Positions 7,033 to 15,541 of a stretch of 34,725 nt of DNA are shown one piece after another. The DNA lies in IMG/VR virus record IMGVR_UViG_3300024236_000013, positions 1 to 34,725 of that record. One strand, 5' to 3'. The notes beneath the pieces are model-generated. The model was not told the DNA's origin, made no database searches, and saw nothing but the letters and a program-made list of their open reading frames with translations. Position 1 is the first letter of the stretch, and every line of letters begins with the position of its first letter. The translations under genes and the position numbers were made by a program. The DNA comes from a virus.

Positions 7033-7043
7033 TTTTATATATC
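7033..7043 (-). promoter_or_regulatory. Late-promoter-like motif abutting a start codon
   Basis: Reads GATATATAAAA on the minus strand and ends one base before the ATG at 7031. With normal spacing, transcription would begin at or inside the start codon, so it may give a leaderless message or be non-functional. Confidence 0.4.
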
Positions 7044-7047
7044 TTTT

Positions 7048-8649
7048 TTACATTGCCATTGGGTCTTCCGGCTCTGGAGCTTCTTCTTTTTCTCTTTCTT
7101 CTTTAGCTTTAGCTGCGGCATTTGCTGCAATGTCATCTGGACTTAATTGTAAATATCTATCAACTAAGAAGCCCATATCAAAGAAATATTCTTCTTCCAT
7201 AGTTTCTTGATTTGTTGTCATTAAACTGTCTCTCATTGTTGAAACGAAGTCTAATCTTCTTTCCATGATTTCCATTTCTTTCAATGCTGCGAAATCATTA
7301 TCTTTATAGTATCTTAATGCTACCTGTGTTTTAAATTGAGGGTCTTCAGAAAGGTCTTTATATTTAATACACATCTGTAAATAGAGTGGCTTAACAAGAA
7401 TTTCTTGGAAAGCAGATCTTAGTCTTTTTACAAATTTGCTGAATTTGATTTCATCTCTAATCATACCATCTGCTGCCATGTTAAAGTCTCCTCCTCCATC
7501 TTCATATAAGAATCTTGAATAAGGTATTTTAGATACATGCTTCAGTTTATCTGAGAAATATTTAAGTGCTTCGGTATCTGAAAGATCTGGTCCTGAACTA
7601 TCAAGTGTTTCAATTTCTGGACTATCACCATCTTTACTTGGTAACCAATACTCTTTATTAAATTGTAACATTGGCTGACCATTCGTCTGCATTGAAGCTG
7701 ATTCCCAATCAAAGTCAACAACCTCTTTATATGAATTCATAAGTTGTGCAAGAGACTGTTTTGCTCTCGTTTTAGACTTACCACCTACAGGTATTACAAA
7801 TTTCATTCTGAAAGAACTATTAGTTACAGCCCAAATTACTCTGGTGTGTTCCATAATTCTTAATAGGTTAAATGATCTGGTTAATCTTTCAACATAACTT
7901 ACTCTAGATGCAGTTGTAATTGAAGAATACGAAAGATAAATGATTTGAGAATCATAAAGAGTTCTCTCTTTTACTGGATCGTCTTTAAACTGAATCCATA
8001 CTTTTTTACCATCTTCTTTATTATATCCAGGTATAAGTGTAATAGGGTCTAGTTCTTTAAAACCTATAATCTCAGTCTGATCTGGTGAATAAATAATTTC
8101 AAATGCAAGATAACCATCAATTAACCATTTTCTAAAATAGTACCATGCTGATTGATCTGAATTAAAACCAAATGCGTGATATATTTGTCTAAAATATCTG
8201 TTAAGGTCTTTTTGAATACCATCAGAAACTTCAACTCCTAATATCTCAGGAGAACCAAAGAAATTCTTATTATCATAGACAATAGTTTCATCGCATAAAA
8301 TATCTAAAATATCTTCTATTTCATCATTTACTGAAAATCTTCTAAGTTCTTCTCTTTTTACCTCATATTGCTGATCGAAAAAAGGAATGTTTTTCCTCAT
8401 TGTAGTATCAGCCATAGATAAGGCAGCGAATGCTGCATACATGTCGTCATTATCAATCCCCATTGGGTTGATATCGCCATACCCAAATTTATCTTCAAGA
8501 GGACCAATTGCCTGTGATTGTCTAAGAATCAGATCATCATATCTCATTCCAAATGAGGATAATCTTTTCAGTGTGTTACTTAGACTAAAAGGTCTAGTAT
8601 TGGTACTCCAAGGTCCATTTCTTGGGTCCTTATCTGCAAAACCTGCCAT
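7048..8649 (-). CDS. 20: Portal vertex protein, gp20-like
   Basis: This 533-residue protein is the portal, the dodecameric ring at one head vertex through which DNA is packaged and to which the neck and tail attach. Its length matches T4 gp20 (524), and the body has the expected segments: the N-terminal region with DDEIEDILDILCDETIVYD-like helices, YYFRKWLIDGYLAFEIIY, the conserved FKELDPITLIPGY, and the C-terminal wing region KIPYSRFLYEDGGGDFN followed by a helical crown rich in Glu/Ala. It is followed by the core, protease-scaffold and capsid genes as in T4, and has its own late-promoter motif 19 bases upstream. Confidence is high from motif content and synteny. Confidence 0.9.
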   Translation of the reverse strand: MAGFADKDPRNGPWSTNTRPFSLSNTLKRLSSFGMRYDDLILRQSQAIGPLEDKFGYGDINPMGIDNDDMYAAFAALSMADTTMRKNIPFFDQQYEVKREELRRFSVNDEIEDILDILCDETIVYDNKNFFGSPEILGVEVSDGIQKDLNRYFRQIYHAFGFNSDQSAWYYFRKWLIDGYLAFEIIYSPDQTEIIGFKELDPITLIPGYNKEDGKKVWIQFKDDPVKERTLYDSQIIYLSYSSITTASRVSYVERLTRSFNLLRIMEHTRVIWAVTNSSFRMKFVIPVGGKSKTRAKQSLAQLMNSYKEVVDFDWESASMQTNGQPMLQFNKEYWLPSKDGDSPEIETLDSSGPDLSDTEALKYFSDKLKHVSKIPYSRFLYEDGGGDFNMAADGMIRDEIKFSKFVKRLRSAFQEILVKPLYLQMCIKYKDLSEDPQFKTQVALRYYKDNDFAALKEMEIMERRLDFVSTMRDSLMTTNQETMEEEYFFDMGFLVDRYLQLSPDDIAANAAAKAKEEREKEEAPEPEDPMAM

Positions 8650-8668
8650 AATTTTTAATACTTTTTCA

Positions 8669-8680
8669 GTTTATATATTC
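8669..8680 (-). promoter_or_regulatory. Late-promoter motif before the portal gene
   Basis: Reads GAATATATAAAC on the minus strand, 19 bases before the ATG at 8649. It differs from the consensus only at the GAA start. Confidence 0.6.
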
Positions 8681-8688
8681 TTTTTATT

Positions 8689-9276
8689 CTATCTCTTTTT
8701 AAATAACCTTTCCAATTCAGCATAAGAGGTTCCCTGTAAATCTGCAAAATCACACAATACTATTTTTGCCCAATTTTCATAACTAACAACTGCCTGGCCT
8801 GATTTACCACCAATTATATATTGTCTTAGTGCAAAATCATATCCGGGTCCTTTTAAAAAACCTTTCATATTTTCCCAAGTCATAGATAGGTGTTTCTGTT
8901 TTTTAACATTATTAGCAGCTCCACCCATTGTGTTATTTTTTATCTCAGCAGCAAACATACCATATACTTTATCTAATAAATCCTCTTTGACTGTATTTGG
9001 TAAAAGGTTCAAGTTAATTCCAACATCATTTGCTCCACTCGGATCTAATGCTAAAACTACTGGGTTTTTATCGTACCATGGAAGTGTTTTAGAGATGGGT
9101 GAATATCTAAAAACATATATCTTTCCAGGAAAGAACCTTTTAGAAGTAAAACTTGTGCCTTTTTCATTAACTGCGTTTCTGCCTTTTTCAAACCATTTCT
9201 CAGAAAAAGACCTTGCTGCTGATAAGCTTCCCTGTTCTTTAATTAATTTTTGTATGTCGCTTTTAACCTGACCCAT
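8689..9276 (-). CDS. Conserved phage protein, possible DNA end protector or neck protein
   Basis: This 195-residue protein has a conserved-looking core, GKIYVFRYSPISKTLPWYDKNPVVLALD followed by GINLNLLP (the first stretch spans about residues 51-78). I remember a similar pattern (a Lys/Gly-Tyr-x-Phe-x-Tyr segment, then Leu-Pro-Tyr/Trp-Tyr-Asp and Gly-Ile/Leu-Asn-Leu) from proteins of many T4-like phages that are variously annotated as structural or DNA end protector (gp2). I cannot decide between these. It overlaps the gp4 stop as TAATG and precedes the portal, so a role in head completion or the neck is plausible. Confidence 0.7.
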   Translation of the reverse strand: MGQVKSDIQKLIKEQGSLSAARSFSEKWFEKGRNAVNEKGTSFTSKRFFPGKIYVFRYSPISKTLPWYDKNPVVLALDPSGANDVGINLNLLPNTVKEDLLDKVYGMFAAEIKNNTMGGAANNVKKQKHLSMTWENMKGFLKGPGYDFALRQYIIGGKSGQAVVSYENWAKIVLCDFADLQGTSYAELERLFKKR

Positions 9277-9749
9277 TATTTAAGACTTTTTTCTGTCATA
9301 ACTACAAATCTCCAACCTCTTGATTTGGCCCATTCTTTTGCATATTTATATTTATCTCTATTTTTTATAAACTGCTCTGCCAAAAACTTATAATTCTTAA
9401 GTGCTTGCTGGCTATTTTTTGTAGGGGGTTGTGGCTTTTTTATTTGCTCTTCTGGTTTAATTTCTATTAAAGTTTCTTCGAAGCCTTCATTCTTTTTAAC
9501 TTTTATATAAAAGTCTGGGAAATATGAATGTTCTTTATTATCTAAGGAACTCCAATATTTTATTTCTACTGGTTCACTTGACCAAAAAACAATATCTTCT
9601 CTATTATCACACATCTTCATGAATTTTAGTTCCCATGAACTTCTGTAGATAATAGGGCCTTTACCAACATATTTATTTGGGTAAACAGGGTTATAGTAAC
9701 CCTGATTCCAGTTAGAATTGCCAGAAGGCTTATTGTTTTTAATAGACAT
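9276..9749 (-). CDS. 4: Head completion protein, gp4-like
   Basis: This 157-residue protein has the gp4 (gp50) pattern: an N-terminal PNKYVGKGPIIYRSSWELKF block, then EDIVFWSSEPVEIKYWS, HSYFPDFYI and LIEIKPEEQ. The spaced acidic and lysine residues (E in SSWE, D in PDFY, ExK in IEIKP) are those of a restriction-endonuclease-like (PD-ExK/TnsA-type) fold. In T4 this protein finishes the DNA-filled head before the tail joins. The frame extends to 9863, but those 38 extra residues lie inside the upstream gp55 gene; the ATG at 9749 sits 2 bases beyond that gene's stop and is the sensible start. It is followed by a TAATG overlap. Confidence 0.82.
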   Translation of the reverse strand: MSIKNNKPSGNSNWNQGYYNPVYPNKYVGKGPIIYRSSWELKFMKMCDNREDIVFWSSEPVEIKYWSSLDNKEHSYFPDFYIKVKKNEGFEETLIEIKPEEQIKKPQPPTKNSQQALKNYKFLAEQFIKNRDKYKYAKEWAKSRGWRFVVMTEKSLK

Positions 9750-9750
9750 T

Positions 9751-10131
9751 TTAGATGTTGAACATTCCAGAATTTCCTGAATCGCTATCGCTTGAATTGA
9801 TTCTATCCATTGAAAGAGTTCCTTTATATTTATGTGGGTGTAATTTATTCCAGCCTTTTGCATAACCTCTTTTTGCTATCTCAGTGTAGTATGCAAACGC
9901 ATTAGGATATTTTGGCTTGTAACCTCTCCAATACTTTAAAAGGTCTAATAATGCGAATTGTAGACAGTCTTTTCTGTCATCTTCATTAGCGTACCTTAGT
10001 TTATTAATAGCCTTTTCAGCTAATAATTGTAGCATCTTTTGTGCTTCTCTTGTTAATTCATCGTTCTCTAGAGAAATAATAATTTGCTCTCTAAGGTCCT
10101 TGTTGTTTAAATAATTCTTTTTTCTGGGCAT
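9751..10131 (-). CDS. 55: Late-transcription sigma factor, gp55-like
   Basis: This 126-residue protein matches the middle of T4 gp55, the small sigma that directs host RNA polymerase to late promoters together with the sliding clamp. Visible similarities are the opening NYLNNKDLREQI, the acidic ADD/EDDRKDCLQFALLDLLKYW helix, and KYPNAFAYYTEIAKRGYAKGW, which aligns with the PHAYITQACFNAFVQR segment of T4 gp55 (sigma region 2). T4 gp55 has 185 residues, so the C-terminal part that carries the clamp-binding end is shortened here; the chain ends SGNSGMFNI. Its likely targets are the GATATATAAA motifs in this window. The gene lies just after a terminator and has no late motif of its own, fitting earlier expression. 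Confidence 0.72.
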   Translation of the reverse strand: MPRKKNYLNNKDLREQIIISLENDELTREAQKMLQLLAEKAINKLRYANEDDRKDCLQFALLDLLKYWRGYKPKYPNAFAYYTEIAKRGYAKGWNKLHPHKYKGTLSMDRINSSDSDSGNSGMFNI

Positions 10132-10164
10132 TGTGTCATTTTAGTGTATTTAATCTGTTATATC

Positions 10165-10196
10165 AAAAAAGGGCCAAATGTTTCATTTAGCCCTTT
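10165..10196 (-). terminator. Intrinsic terminator upstream of gp55
   Basis: A 13-bp stem with one G-T pair (AAAGGGCTAAATG with CATTTGGCCCTTT), loop AAA, and T6 on the minus strand, 20 bases after the stop at 10217. It separates the late gene upstream from gp55. Confidence 0.9.
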
Positions 10197-10216
10197 GTAG
10201 TAAGTTTATGTTGTGT

Positions 10217-10585
10217 TTATCTCCAACCCATCGCTGCGCCGAATTTACCATAATGTTTATCTAATGCTTTAAAAAGATATGTCAAACCTGGGTAATTTCC
10301 ATCTTTAACTGAAATAATATTTTCGTGAAATTCATTTGACATCCAACCAATATCCATTGCCTTAACAGATTTATGTTCTTTTTGGGCTTTGTTAATATCC
10401 TTCCAAATTTTTTCAGTATCAGCCATGTCATTAAAGGCAATTTCAAATTCATCTCCTTTTTTAAACATATCATCTACGTGCTCCCATCGTGGTAAGGTGA
10501 ATCGAATACCCTTTAATGTTCGAATATTAAATGCTTGGTCAAAATTTTCATTTATAAAACCTTCAAAATTATTTACATTTTTCAT
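10217..10585 (-). CDS. Small protein with capsid-targeting-like N-terminus
   Basis: This 122-residue protein of unknown function begins MKNVNNFEGFINENFDQAF. The FEGFINEN block resembles the N-terminal targeting peptide of T4 internal proteins (MKTYQEFIAE) and ends in an INE site fitting the prohead protease consensus. It nearly matches the FEQFINEN start of the gene at 27592-28089. The remainder is a mixed alpha/beta-looking domain without a motif I know. It is followed by a strong terminator. Packaging in the head alongside DNA is a reasonable inference. Confidence 0.72.
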   Translation of the reverse strand: MKNVNNFEGFINENFDQAFNIRTLKGIRFTLPRWEHVDDMFKKGDEFEIAFNDMADTEKIWKDINKAQKEHKSVKAMDIGWMSNEFHENIISVKDGNYPGLTYLFKALDKHYGKFGAAMGWR

Positions 10586-10607
10586 CTGTATATTATAGAC
10601 TATTTTT

Positions 10608-11948
10608 TTAAATTGTTTCAGTATCTGCTAAAACTATTTCTCTTTTAGTAACTTTTACCGGAGAATCTCCAATAAAAACAGTAATAGATTCATCTTGCCC
10701 TGATGTTGTGTAACCTTCTGCGTCTACTTTGATTGCAGTTCCTTCAGCATGATTTTCAATTCCGTATTTAAGAGTTCCTGGTACATAACCATCAGCTCTG
10801 TCAACGTGGTCTTCTTCTAATTCTGCCTCGTTAGTTTTTTTTTCAGCTACTTCTTCGTCTTCAGTTTCTTCAACTTCTTCAGTTTCTTCAACTTCCTCTT
10901 CTTCAGATTCCATAGCTTCTTCAACTTCCTCTTCTTCGGATTCCATAGCTTCTTCAACTTCCTCTTCTTCAGATTCCATAGCTTCTTCAACTTCCTCTTC
11001 TTCAGATTCTTCAACTTCAGCTTCTTCTTTTTCAGCTACTTCTTTTGCACCTTCTTCTCCTTCGTCTTCAGGTACTTCTTTATCTGCTTCTTCTCCTTCT
11101 GCTTCTCTAGCCTCGTCAGAATCAACTTCTTTAGTTTCATCTTCTAATTCTTCTGGTTCGTTTCCTTCTCCCTCGTTTCCTTCTTTTATTTTAGAAATTT
11201 CTTCTTCTAATCTTTTGATTTCTGAATTAATTAAAGTATCAGCTTCTTTTATCTCTTCGATAGATTTATCAGCTTCTGCAATAATTCCTCTTTGGTCTTT
11301 TAAGAATGCTATCATTTGCTCTAAAATCTCTACTTTCTTGTGAGTTTCAGCTGCTTGAGCTCTATCACCTTCAAGTAATTCTGAAGCCATTACTAATTGA
11401 TGACCTGTTTGTTCTTTAACATAATCAAAACATTCACCAGCTGTCATCTTTTCGAATTTATAGATTTTATTTGCTTCGTTAATTTTATATACGAAGAAAT
11501 CTCCATTTTGTTCCATAACATAGCATTTAATCGTGCCTACTGAAACTTTAGTAGCAAAATCAAGTGATACAAATTTATCGTGATTTTTAGCTGCATTTTC
11601 AAATAAGTCAATCATTGGATTTAAAGAATAACTTACAAGTCCTGTTGCTAATAAGTGGTTTTTGAAACTTTCACTTAAAACTTCTGAATTAGAAATAAAG
11701 AATTTATTATCTTCTTTAGTGTATCTAAATCTAGAGATTCCATGATACCATGCAACTCCTTCATTTGTAACTTTAAATTTGTCAAGGGCTATAACTAAGT
11801 TTTTGAACTCATTTGGTGCCTTTGTAATTTCTGCTTCTGTAATCTCGTTTTCTTTTACTAAAAACGCCTTTCCATCTAAAGAGATGTAAGTTGATCCGTC
11901 TTCATTTACGTGAATAGGCGAGATAATGTTTTGTGTAACTTTTGCCAT
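10608..11948 (-). CDS. Late acidic-repeat protein of unknown function
   Basis: This 446-residue protein has an N-terminal globular part (about residues 1-190), a coiled-coil stretch (about 190-245), a very acidic low-complexity region with three full copies of EEEEVEEAMES and a fourth partial one, and a small C-terminal beta-rich domain ending ETI. A late-promoter motif 19 bases upstream makes it a probable late or virion protein. I recognise no domain. The layout (folded head, acidic linker, folded tail) is compatible with a structural or chaperone-like role, but there is no direct sign of which. Confidence 0.8.
   Translation of the reverse strand: MAKVTQNIISPIHVNEDGSTYISLDGKAFLVKENEITEAEITKAPNEFKNLVIALDKFKVTNEGVAWYHGISRFRYTKEDNKFFISNSEVLSESFKNHLLATGLVSYSLNPMIDLFENAAKNHDKFVSLDFATKVSVGTIKCYVMEQNGDFFVYKINEANKIYKFEKMTAGECFDYVKEQTGHQLVMASELLEGDRAQAAETHKKVEILEQMIAFLKDQRGIIAEADKSIEEIKEADTLINSEIKRLEEEISKIKEGNEGEGNEPEELEDETKEVDSDEAREAEGEEADKEVPEDEGEEGAKEVAEKEEAEVEESEEEEVEEAMESEEEEVEEAMESEEEEVEEAMESEEEEVEETEEVEETEDEEVAEKKTNEAELEEDHVDRADGYVPGTLKYGIENHAEGTAIKVDAEGYTTSGQDESITVFIGDSPVKVTKREIVLADTETI
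10887..11009 (-). repeat. 33-bp tandem repeat, about 3.7 copies
   Basis: Units start at 10887, 10920, 10953 and 10986 and differ by only a base or so. They encode the 11-residue acidic repeat EEEEVEEAMES. The length keeps the frame, so copy number can change without breaking the gene. Confidence 0.9.
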
Positions 11949-11967
11949 TTTAATATTATTTTATTTT

Positions 11968-11978
11968 TTTTATATATC
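11968..11978 (-). promoter_or_regulatory. Late-promoter motif before the acidic-repeat gene
   Basis: Reads GATATATAAAA on the minus strand, 19 bases before the ATG at 11948 and just after the stop of the gp15-like gene. Confidence 0.7.
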
Positions 11979-11986
11979 TTTTAAAT

Positions 11987-12751
11987 TTATTCATTTGTTT
12001 GTGTTTCGTCTATTTGGTTACCGTCGGTTAATCCACTAGTAAAACCAAACACTCTATTACCTGCATGTTGTTCTGTTTTAAAGTCTATCGAAGGCATAAA
12101 TGAGTTTATTTCTAAACCAAATGTTATCTTATAATTTCCTTTATCGTCAAATCCAAATTCAACAGGTCTTTCATTAGAATATTCATCTGGCATAGCATAA
12201 TAAGCTGCCATTCTATAAAGACCCTCATCTAAATGTCCTACTTCAACATTATATTGATTTGACTTATAAAGTCTTTTGATAATTTCTTCACTGCATTTAA
12301 AAATATCTAGTTGGCTTGAAAGTAATATTTCAACATCTACTCCGATAGTAATTGGAATAAGTTCAAATTCAGCTTGATACCCTTCTAATGTTCCCTGATC
12401 GCTCATCTTAGAAAAGTTACCTCTATTTCTTTTATTAACTAACTTTCCAGCATCTATTGACAGAGAGCTCATATTAATTACTCCTCTTGGGACTGGATCG
12501 TAATTACCATCTGCCTTTTCTGGTTCTGGTGCACAATCTAAGCCATTTGCTGTTGAAAATAAGAAACTATCTTTCAAGAAGTTTTCATCTCCAGTTATAG
12601 AATAATAAAATGGAACATCAACTAAAGACCTTGTTTCATTATCAAGTTGTCTCCAAAAAGTTACCTTTTTATTTAAGTCTGCTAACAAACCTACGATTAA
12701 ATGCCTTACAACACTGTCGTCTTTATTGAATCTTAAGTTATAAGTTGCCAT
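11987..12751 (-). CDS. 15: Tail completion / sheath stabiliser, gp15-like
   Basis: This 254-residue protein shows the pattern of T4 gp15 (272 residues), the hexamer that caps the finished tail and joins it to the head. Shared features are an N-terminal RHLIVGLLADLNKKVTFWRQ block followed by a VPFYYSITGDENFLKD strand region, a central PRGVINMSSLSIDAGKL, then ELIPITIGVDVEILLSSQ with LDIFKCSEEIIKRL, matching the beta-rich layout of gp15. It follows gp46 by 8 bases, so it ends a replication operon, an unusual place for a tail gene. No late motif directly precedes it. Assigned on pattern only; a neck protein of another kind is possible. Confidence 0.62.
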   Translation of the reverse strand: MATYNLRFNKDDSVVRHLIVGLLADLNKKVTFWRQLDNETRSLVDVPFYYSITGDENFLKDSFLFSTANGLDCAPEPEKADGNYDPVPRGVINMSSLSIDAGKLVNKRNRGNFSKMSDQGTLEGYQAEFELIPITIGVDVEILLSSQLDIFKCSEEIIKRLYKSNQYNVEVGHLDEGLYRMAAYYAMPDEYSNERPVEFGFDDKGNYKITFGLEINSFMPSIDFKTEQHAGNRVFGFTSGLTDGNQIDETQTNE

Positions 12752-12759
12752 ATTATCTT

Positions 12760-14430
12760 TTAATCGATCTTCTCTATTGTAAATTTAGAGAAGCCGTTTT
12801 CTCTATATATTTGTATTTTTTGGTCAAATATTTCATGTGGTAATTCAGTGTGGTTAATTACAAAAGTATTCAATCCATTCTCTTTAATAACCTCATTTAA
12901 TATTTTAAGAATATTATAGACTCCGTCCTGATCTACTGAACTAAGTAACTCATCTAAGAACATAAGATTTAACTGAGGGAACCTTAGCTTCAATATCTTA
13001 ATTATCGCTATAATAACTATAAAGTCAGCTTTCTTTCTCTCTCCAGTTGAGAGAGTTAACGGGTTAATGTCTTCTCCTAAGTGATTTACAATACAATTAA
13101 ATTTCTCGTCGAATCTAATGTGAAATTGAAGGTGCATTGTTTGAGTCATCATTGCGATGTTTGCATTTAAACCTGGCAGAATAGTTTTAACTGCTAAGTT
13201 TTTCACTCCATTATCTCCTAAGATTTCTTCTAAAATAGACATGAAAGCATCTTGTTTTGCTACTTCGTTTTTCTTATCACTTTTTTCTTTTTCTGTCTTT
13301 TCAAATTCTTTGATAATTTGCTTAAGATGTTCAAATTGCTCAGAATTAGTAGTTGCATTTTTAATTTTAATCAACTCATCTTTAATATCTTTAATTGAGT
13401 ACTTTAAATTATTTACCCTGCTATCTACCTTTTTTCTTTTTTCTTTTAAATCATCTAACTTTGAATTTGTATCTTTAATGGAAACTTTTAAACTTTCTAT
13501 AGATTTTTCATTAGAAGACTTAGATATTTCAAATTCTGCAAATTTAGCAGTATGAAAAGAACTATCTAACGCTGTTTCACAGGTTGGACATGAGCCTTTC
13601 TTATACAATTCTATCTTTTCATCTAAATATCTATTTTCTCTAACAATATCGTTTTGTTCTTTTGTTTTACTGATAGAAAGTTTTTCAAATTCTTCTAATT
13701 TTCCATTAATTGAAGATTTTGCGCTGTTTAAAGATTGAATGTCTTCTCCATAAGATAGCAAAGTTTCTTTAAGTTCTTGTATTTTTTCTTTATCTTTTTT
13801 ATTAGACTCTTCTACTAAATTATTAAGTTTATATTTTACAGAAGAAATAGATTCTAGTATTTGATTAAGTTCAGATTCATAAGAATCTACTTCCATTTTT
13901 ATTTGCTTTCTATCTTCTTTAACATTTTTGAACATATCATTTAGAATAGAAAAACCAAACATCTTATCAATAATTTGTTTTTTATCACTTGATGACATTG
14001 TTAAAAAAGACTTAAAATCATTTATACTTAATATGATTATGTTCTTAAATACATGGTAAGGTATACCAAATATTTCTTCTTCTAAATATTCTTGAACTGA
14101 TCTTTTTCCTGCTTTATCAAATTCAACGCCATTCATCATGACTTTAAATTTTCCTGGTGAAAGACCTCTCTCTATTACTACATTTATATCTTTACATTGT
14201 AGATTGATTTTTACCCACAATTCTTTATTAATTCTATTAGGCAAATCTGAAAGTTTTACACCTTCTACTTTTCCATAAAGAGCATATATGATGCTATTTG
14301 CTATAGTTGTCTTTCCGTTTCCATTTTTGCCTAAAGTTAAATAAAGTTCAGCTTCATCTTTGAATTCTATTTTTTGAATAGAATTACCGTAACTTGCAAA
14401 ATTCTTAAATTCAATACTATTGATTTTCAT
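12760..14430 (-). CDS. 46: Recombination exonuclease ATPase subunit, gp46 (SbcC/Rad50-like)
   Basis: This 556-residue ATPase pairs with gp47 to resect DNA ends for recombination-dependent replication and to degrade host DNA. Visible parts are the Walker A LGKNGNGKT (residues 33-41), an N-terminal ATPase lobe, two coiled-coil arms, a zinc hook CPTC at 281-284, the ABC signature LSTGERKKAD and Walker B LNLMFLDELLSSVD near the C-terminus. Length equals that of T4 gp46 (560). The start codon overlaps the end of gp47 by 14 bases, which implies translational coupling, and both are in one operon with gp41 and UvsX. Confidence 0.93.
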   Translation of the reverse strand: MKINSIEFKNFASYGNSIQKIEFKDEAELYLTLGKNGNGKTTIANSIIYALYGKVEGVKLSDLPNRINKELWVKINLQCKDINVVIERGLSPGKFKVMMNGVEFDKAGKRSVQEYLEEEIFGIPYHVFKNIIILSINDFKSFLTMSSSDKKQIIDKMFGFSILNDMFKNVKEDRKQIKMEVDSYESELNQILESISSVKYKLNNLVEESNKKDKEKIQELKETLLSYGEDIQSLNSAKSSINGKLEEFEKLSISKTKEQNDIVRENRYLDEKIELYKKGSCPTCETALDSSFHTAKFAEFEISKSSNEKSIESLKVSIKDTNSKLDDLKEKRKKVDSRVNNLKYSIKDIKDELIKIKNATTNSEQFEHLKQIIKEFEKTEKEKSDKKNEVAKQDAFMSILEEILGDNGVKNLAVKTILPGLNANIAMMTQTMHLQFHIRFDEKFNCIVNHLGEDINPLTLSTGERKKADFIVIIAIIKILKLRFPQLNLMFLDELLSSVDQDGVYNILKILNEVIKENGLNTFVINHTELPHEIFDQKIQIYRENGFSKFTIEKID

Positions 14431-15541
14431 GTTCTATGTCGTAATTGTTGGTACAGTTATTGTAAATATTTGCTATTTTTTCTAGTATTTTTTTCTTAGT
14501 ATCTGAGTCGTATGTTGAGGAATCTACATACTTTTCGCATAGACCTAAAACACTGTAATTTTTTTGCATTTCATCTATTTCATCTAAATCATAAAGGTCT
14601 TTATCAATAAAGTTCTCTTCTTGGTAGATATTAGGCTCTATTCTTCTTCCAATCTTCTGTACTTTATTAATAAGATTCGAAAGAGAAGCATTTGACGCGA
14701 TATCTGAAGGAACGTATAAATCTACAAAATTGTTTTTGATCTGCTCTTTAAAAGCTCCTAGATTCATATCATATAACATTTTTATATTGTATCTTAAGAA
14801 TTTAGGGGAAGAATCATTTTCATAAAAAGTTTCTTCCATCGTTTCTAAATCTACAAGGTCAAATCCTTTAGAGTTATTCATATCAGATCTGGTCAATTGA
14901 TAGGGAACTCCAACCATTAAAAGTTTATTCTTTTCTTGGCGATAATGAATATGTCCGCTATAGACTCTTGTATACTTATCATAAATATTACTTTCATTAC
15001 CATGCATATTTTTGACTTTTGAATTCAAATATATTCCTTTAACCTCAGAATGACAAAATACAATTTCACTGGATGGAAAATCAGCAAGTGTTTCTGCTTC
15101 ATGTGCTGAATCTCTTCTCCAAGGCATGAGAAGTATTTTTTTATCTAACCACTTATATTCTATAGGCTTTGTATAAACTTGAACGTTTGGAATCCATTTA
15201 AGACTGTCAATTGAAGTTATATCGTTTGTCTTTTTAGCCCATATATCGTGATTTCCACAAATAATATGTGTAGGTAATATCTTACCAAGTCTTTCGAATA
15301 AGTTTATAGCATAATTAAGTACCTTTATGTTGATACTTTGTCTATTATCAAAAGTGTCTCCTACTTGAACTAAGACGTCTCCTGGTTTATATTCCTTCTC
15401 TAATGTAGGTATAAATTCATTTTCAAAAAAGTCTTTTTGAATTTCTAACCATTCAAGAGAATTCGATCTTACTCCAAAATGAAGGTCGCCTAATATCCAT
15501 ACCCTTTTTACGGGCATATTTAATACCTGTTCGCTAATCAT
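14417..15541 (-). CDS. 47: Recombination endonuclease subunit, gp47 (SbcD/Mre11-like)
   Basis: This 374-residue protein is the metallophosphoesterase partner of gp46. The phosphodiesterase motifs appear in order: GDLHFG (residues 18-23), GDTFDNR (61-67), GNHD (96-99), then a CHSE histidine and GHIHYR, which bind two metal ions. T4 gp47 has 339 residues. It follows a small unknown gene with no gap and overlaps gp46. Predicted to act in the cytoplasm on double-strand ends. Confidence 0.93.
   Translation of the reverse strand: MISEQVLNMPVKRVWILGDLHFGVRSNSLEWLEIQKDFFENEFIPTLEKEYKPGDVLVQVGDTFDNRQSINIKVLNYAINLFERLGKILPTHIICGNHDIWAKKTNDITSIDSLKWIPNVQVYTKPIEYKWLDKKILLMPWRRDSAHEAETLADFPSSEIVFCHSEVKGIYLNSKVKNMHGNESNIYDKYTRVYSGHIHYRQEKNKLLMVGVPYQLTRSDMNNSKGFDLVDLETMEETFYENDSSPKFLRYNIKMLYDMNLGAFKEQIKNNFVDLYVPSDIASNASLSNLINKVQKIGRRIEPNIYQEENFIDKDLYDLDEIDEMQKNYSVLGLCEKYVDSSTYDSDTKKKILEKIANIYNNCTNNYDIEHENQ

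Noticed and set aside
9750-9863. 38-residue N-terminal extension of gp4
   Set aside because: It lies inside the end of the gp55 gene in another frame and does not resemble gp4; the ATG at 9749 matches the gene junction.
10887-11009. CRISPR-like array
   Set aside because: The repeats are directly adjacent with no spacers and keep a coding frame, so this is a protein repeat.
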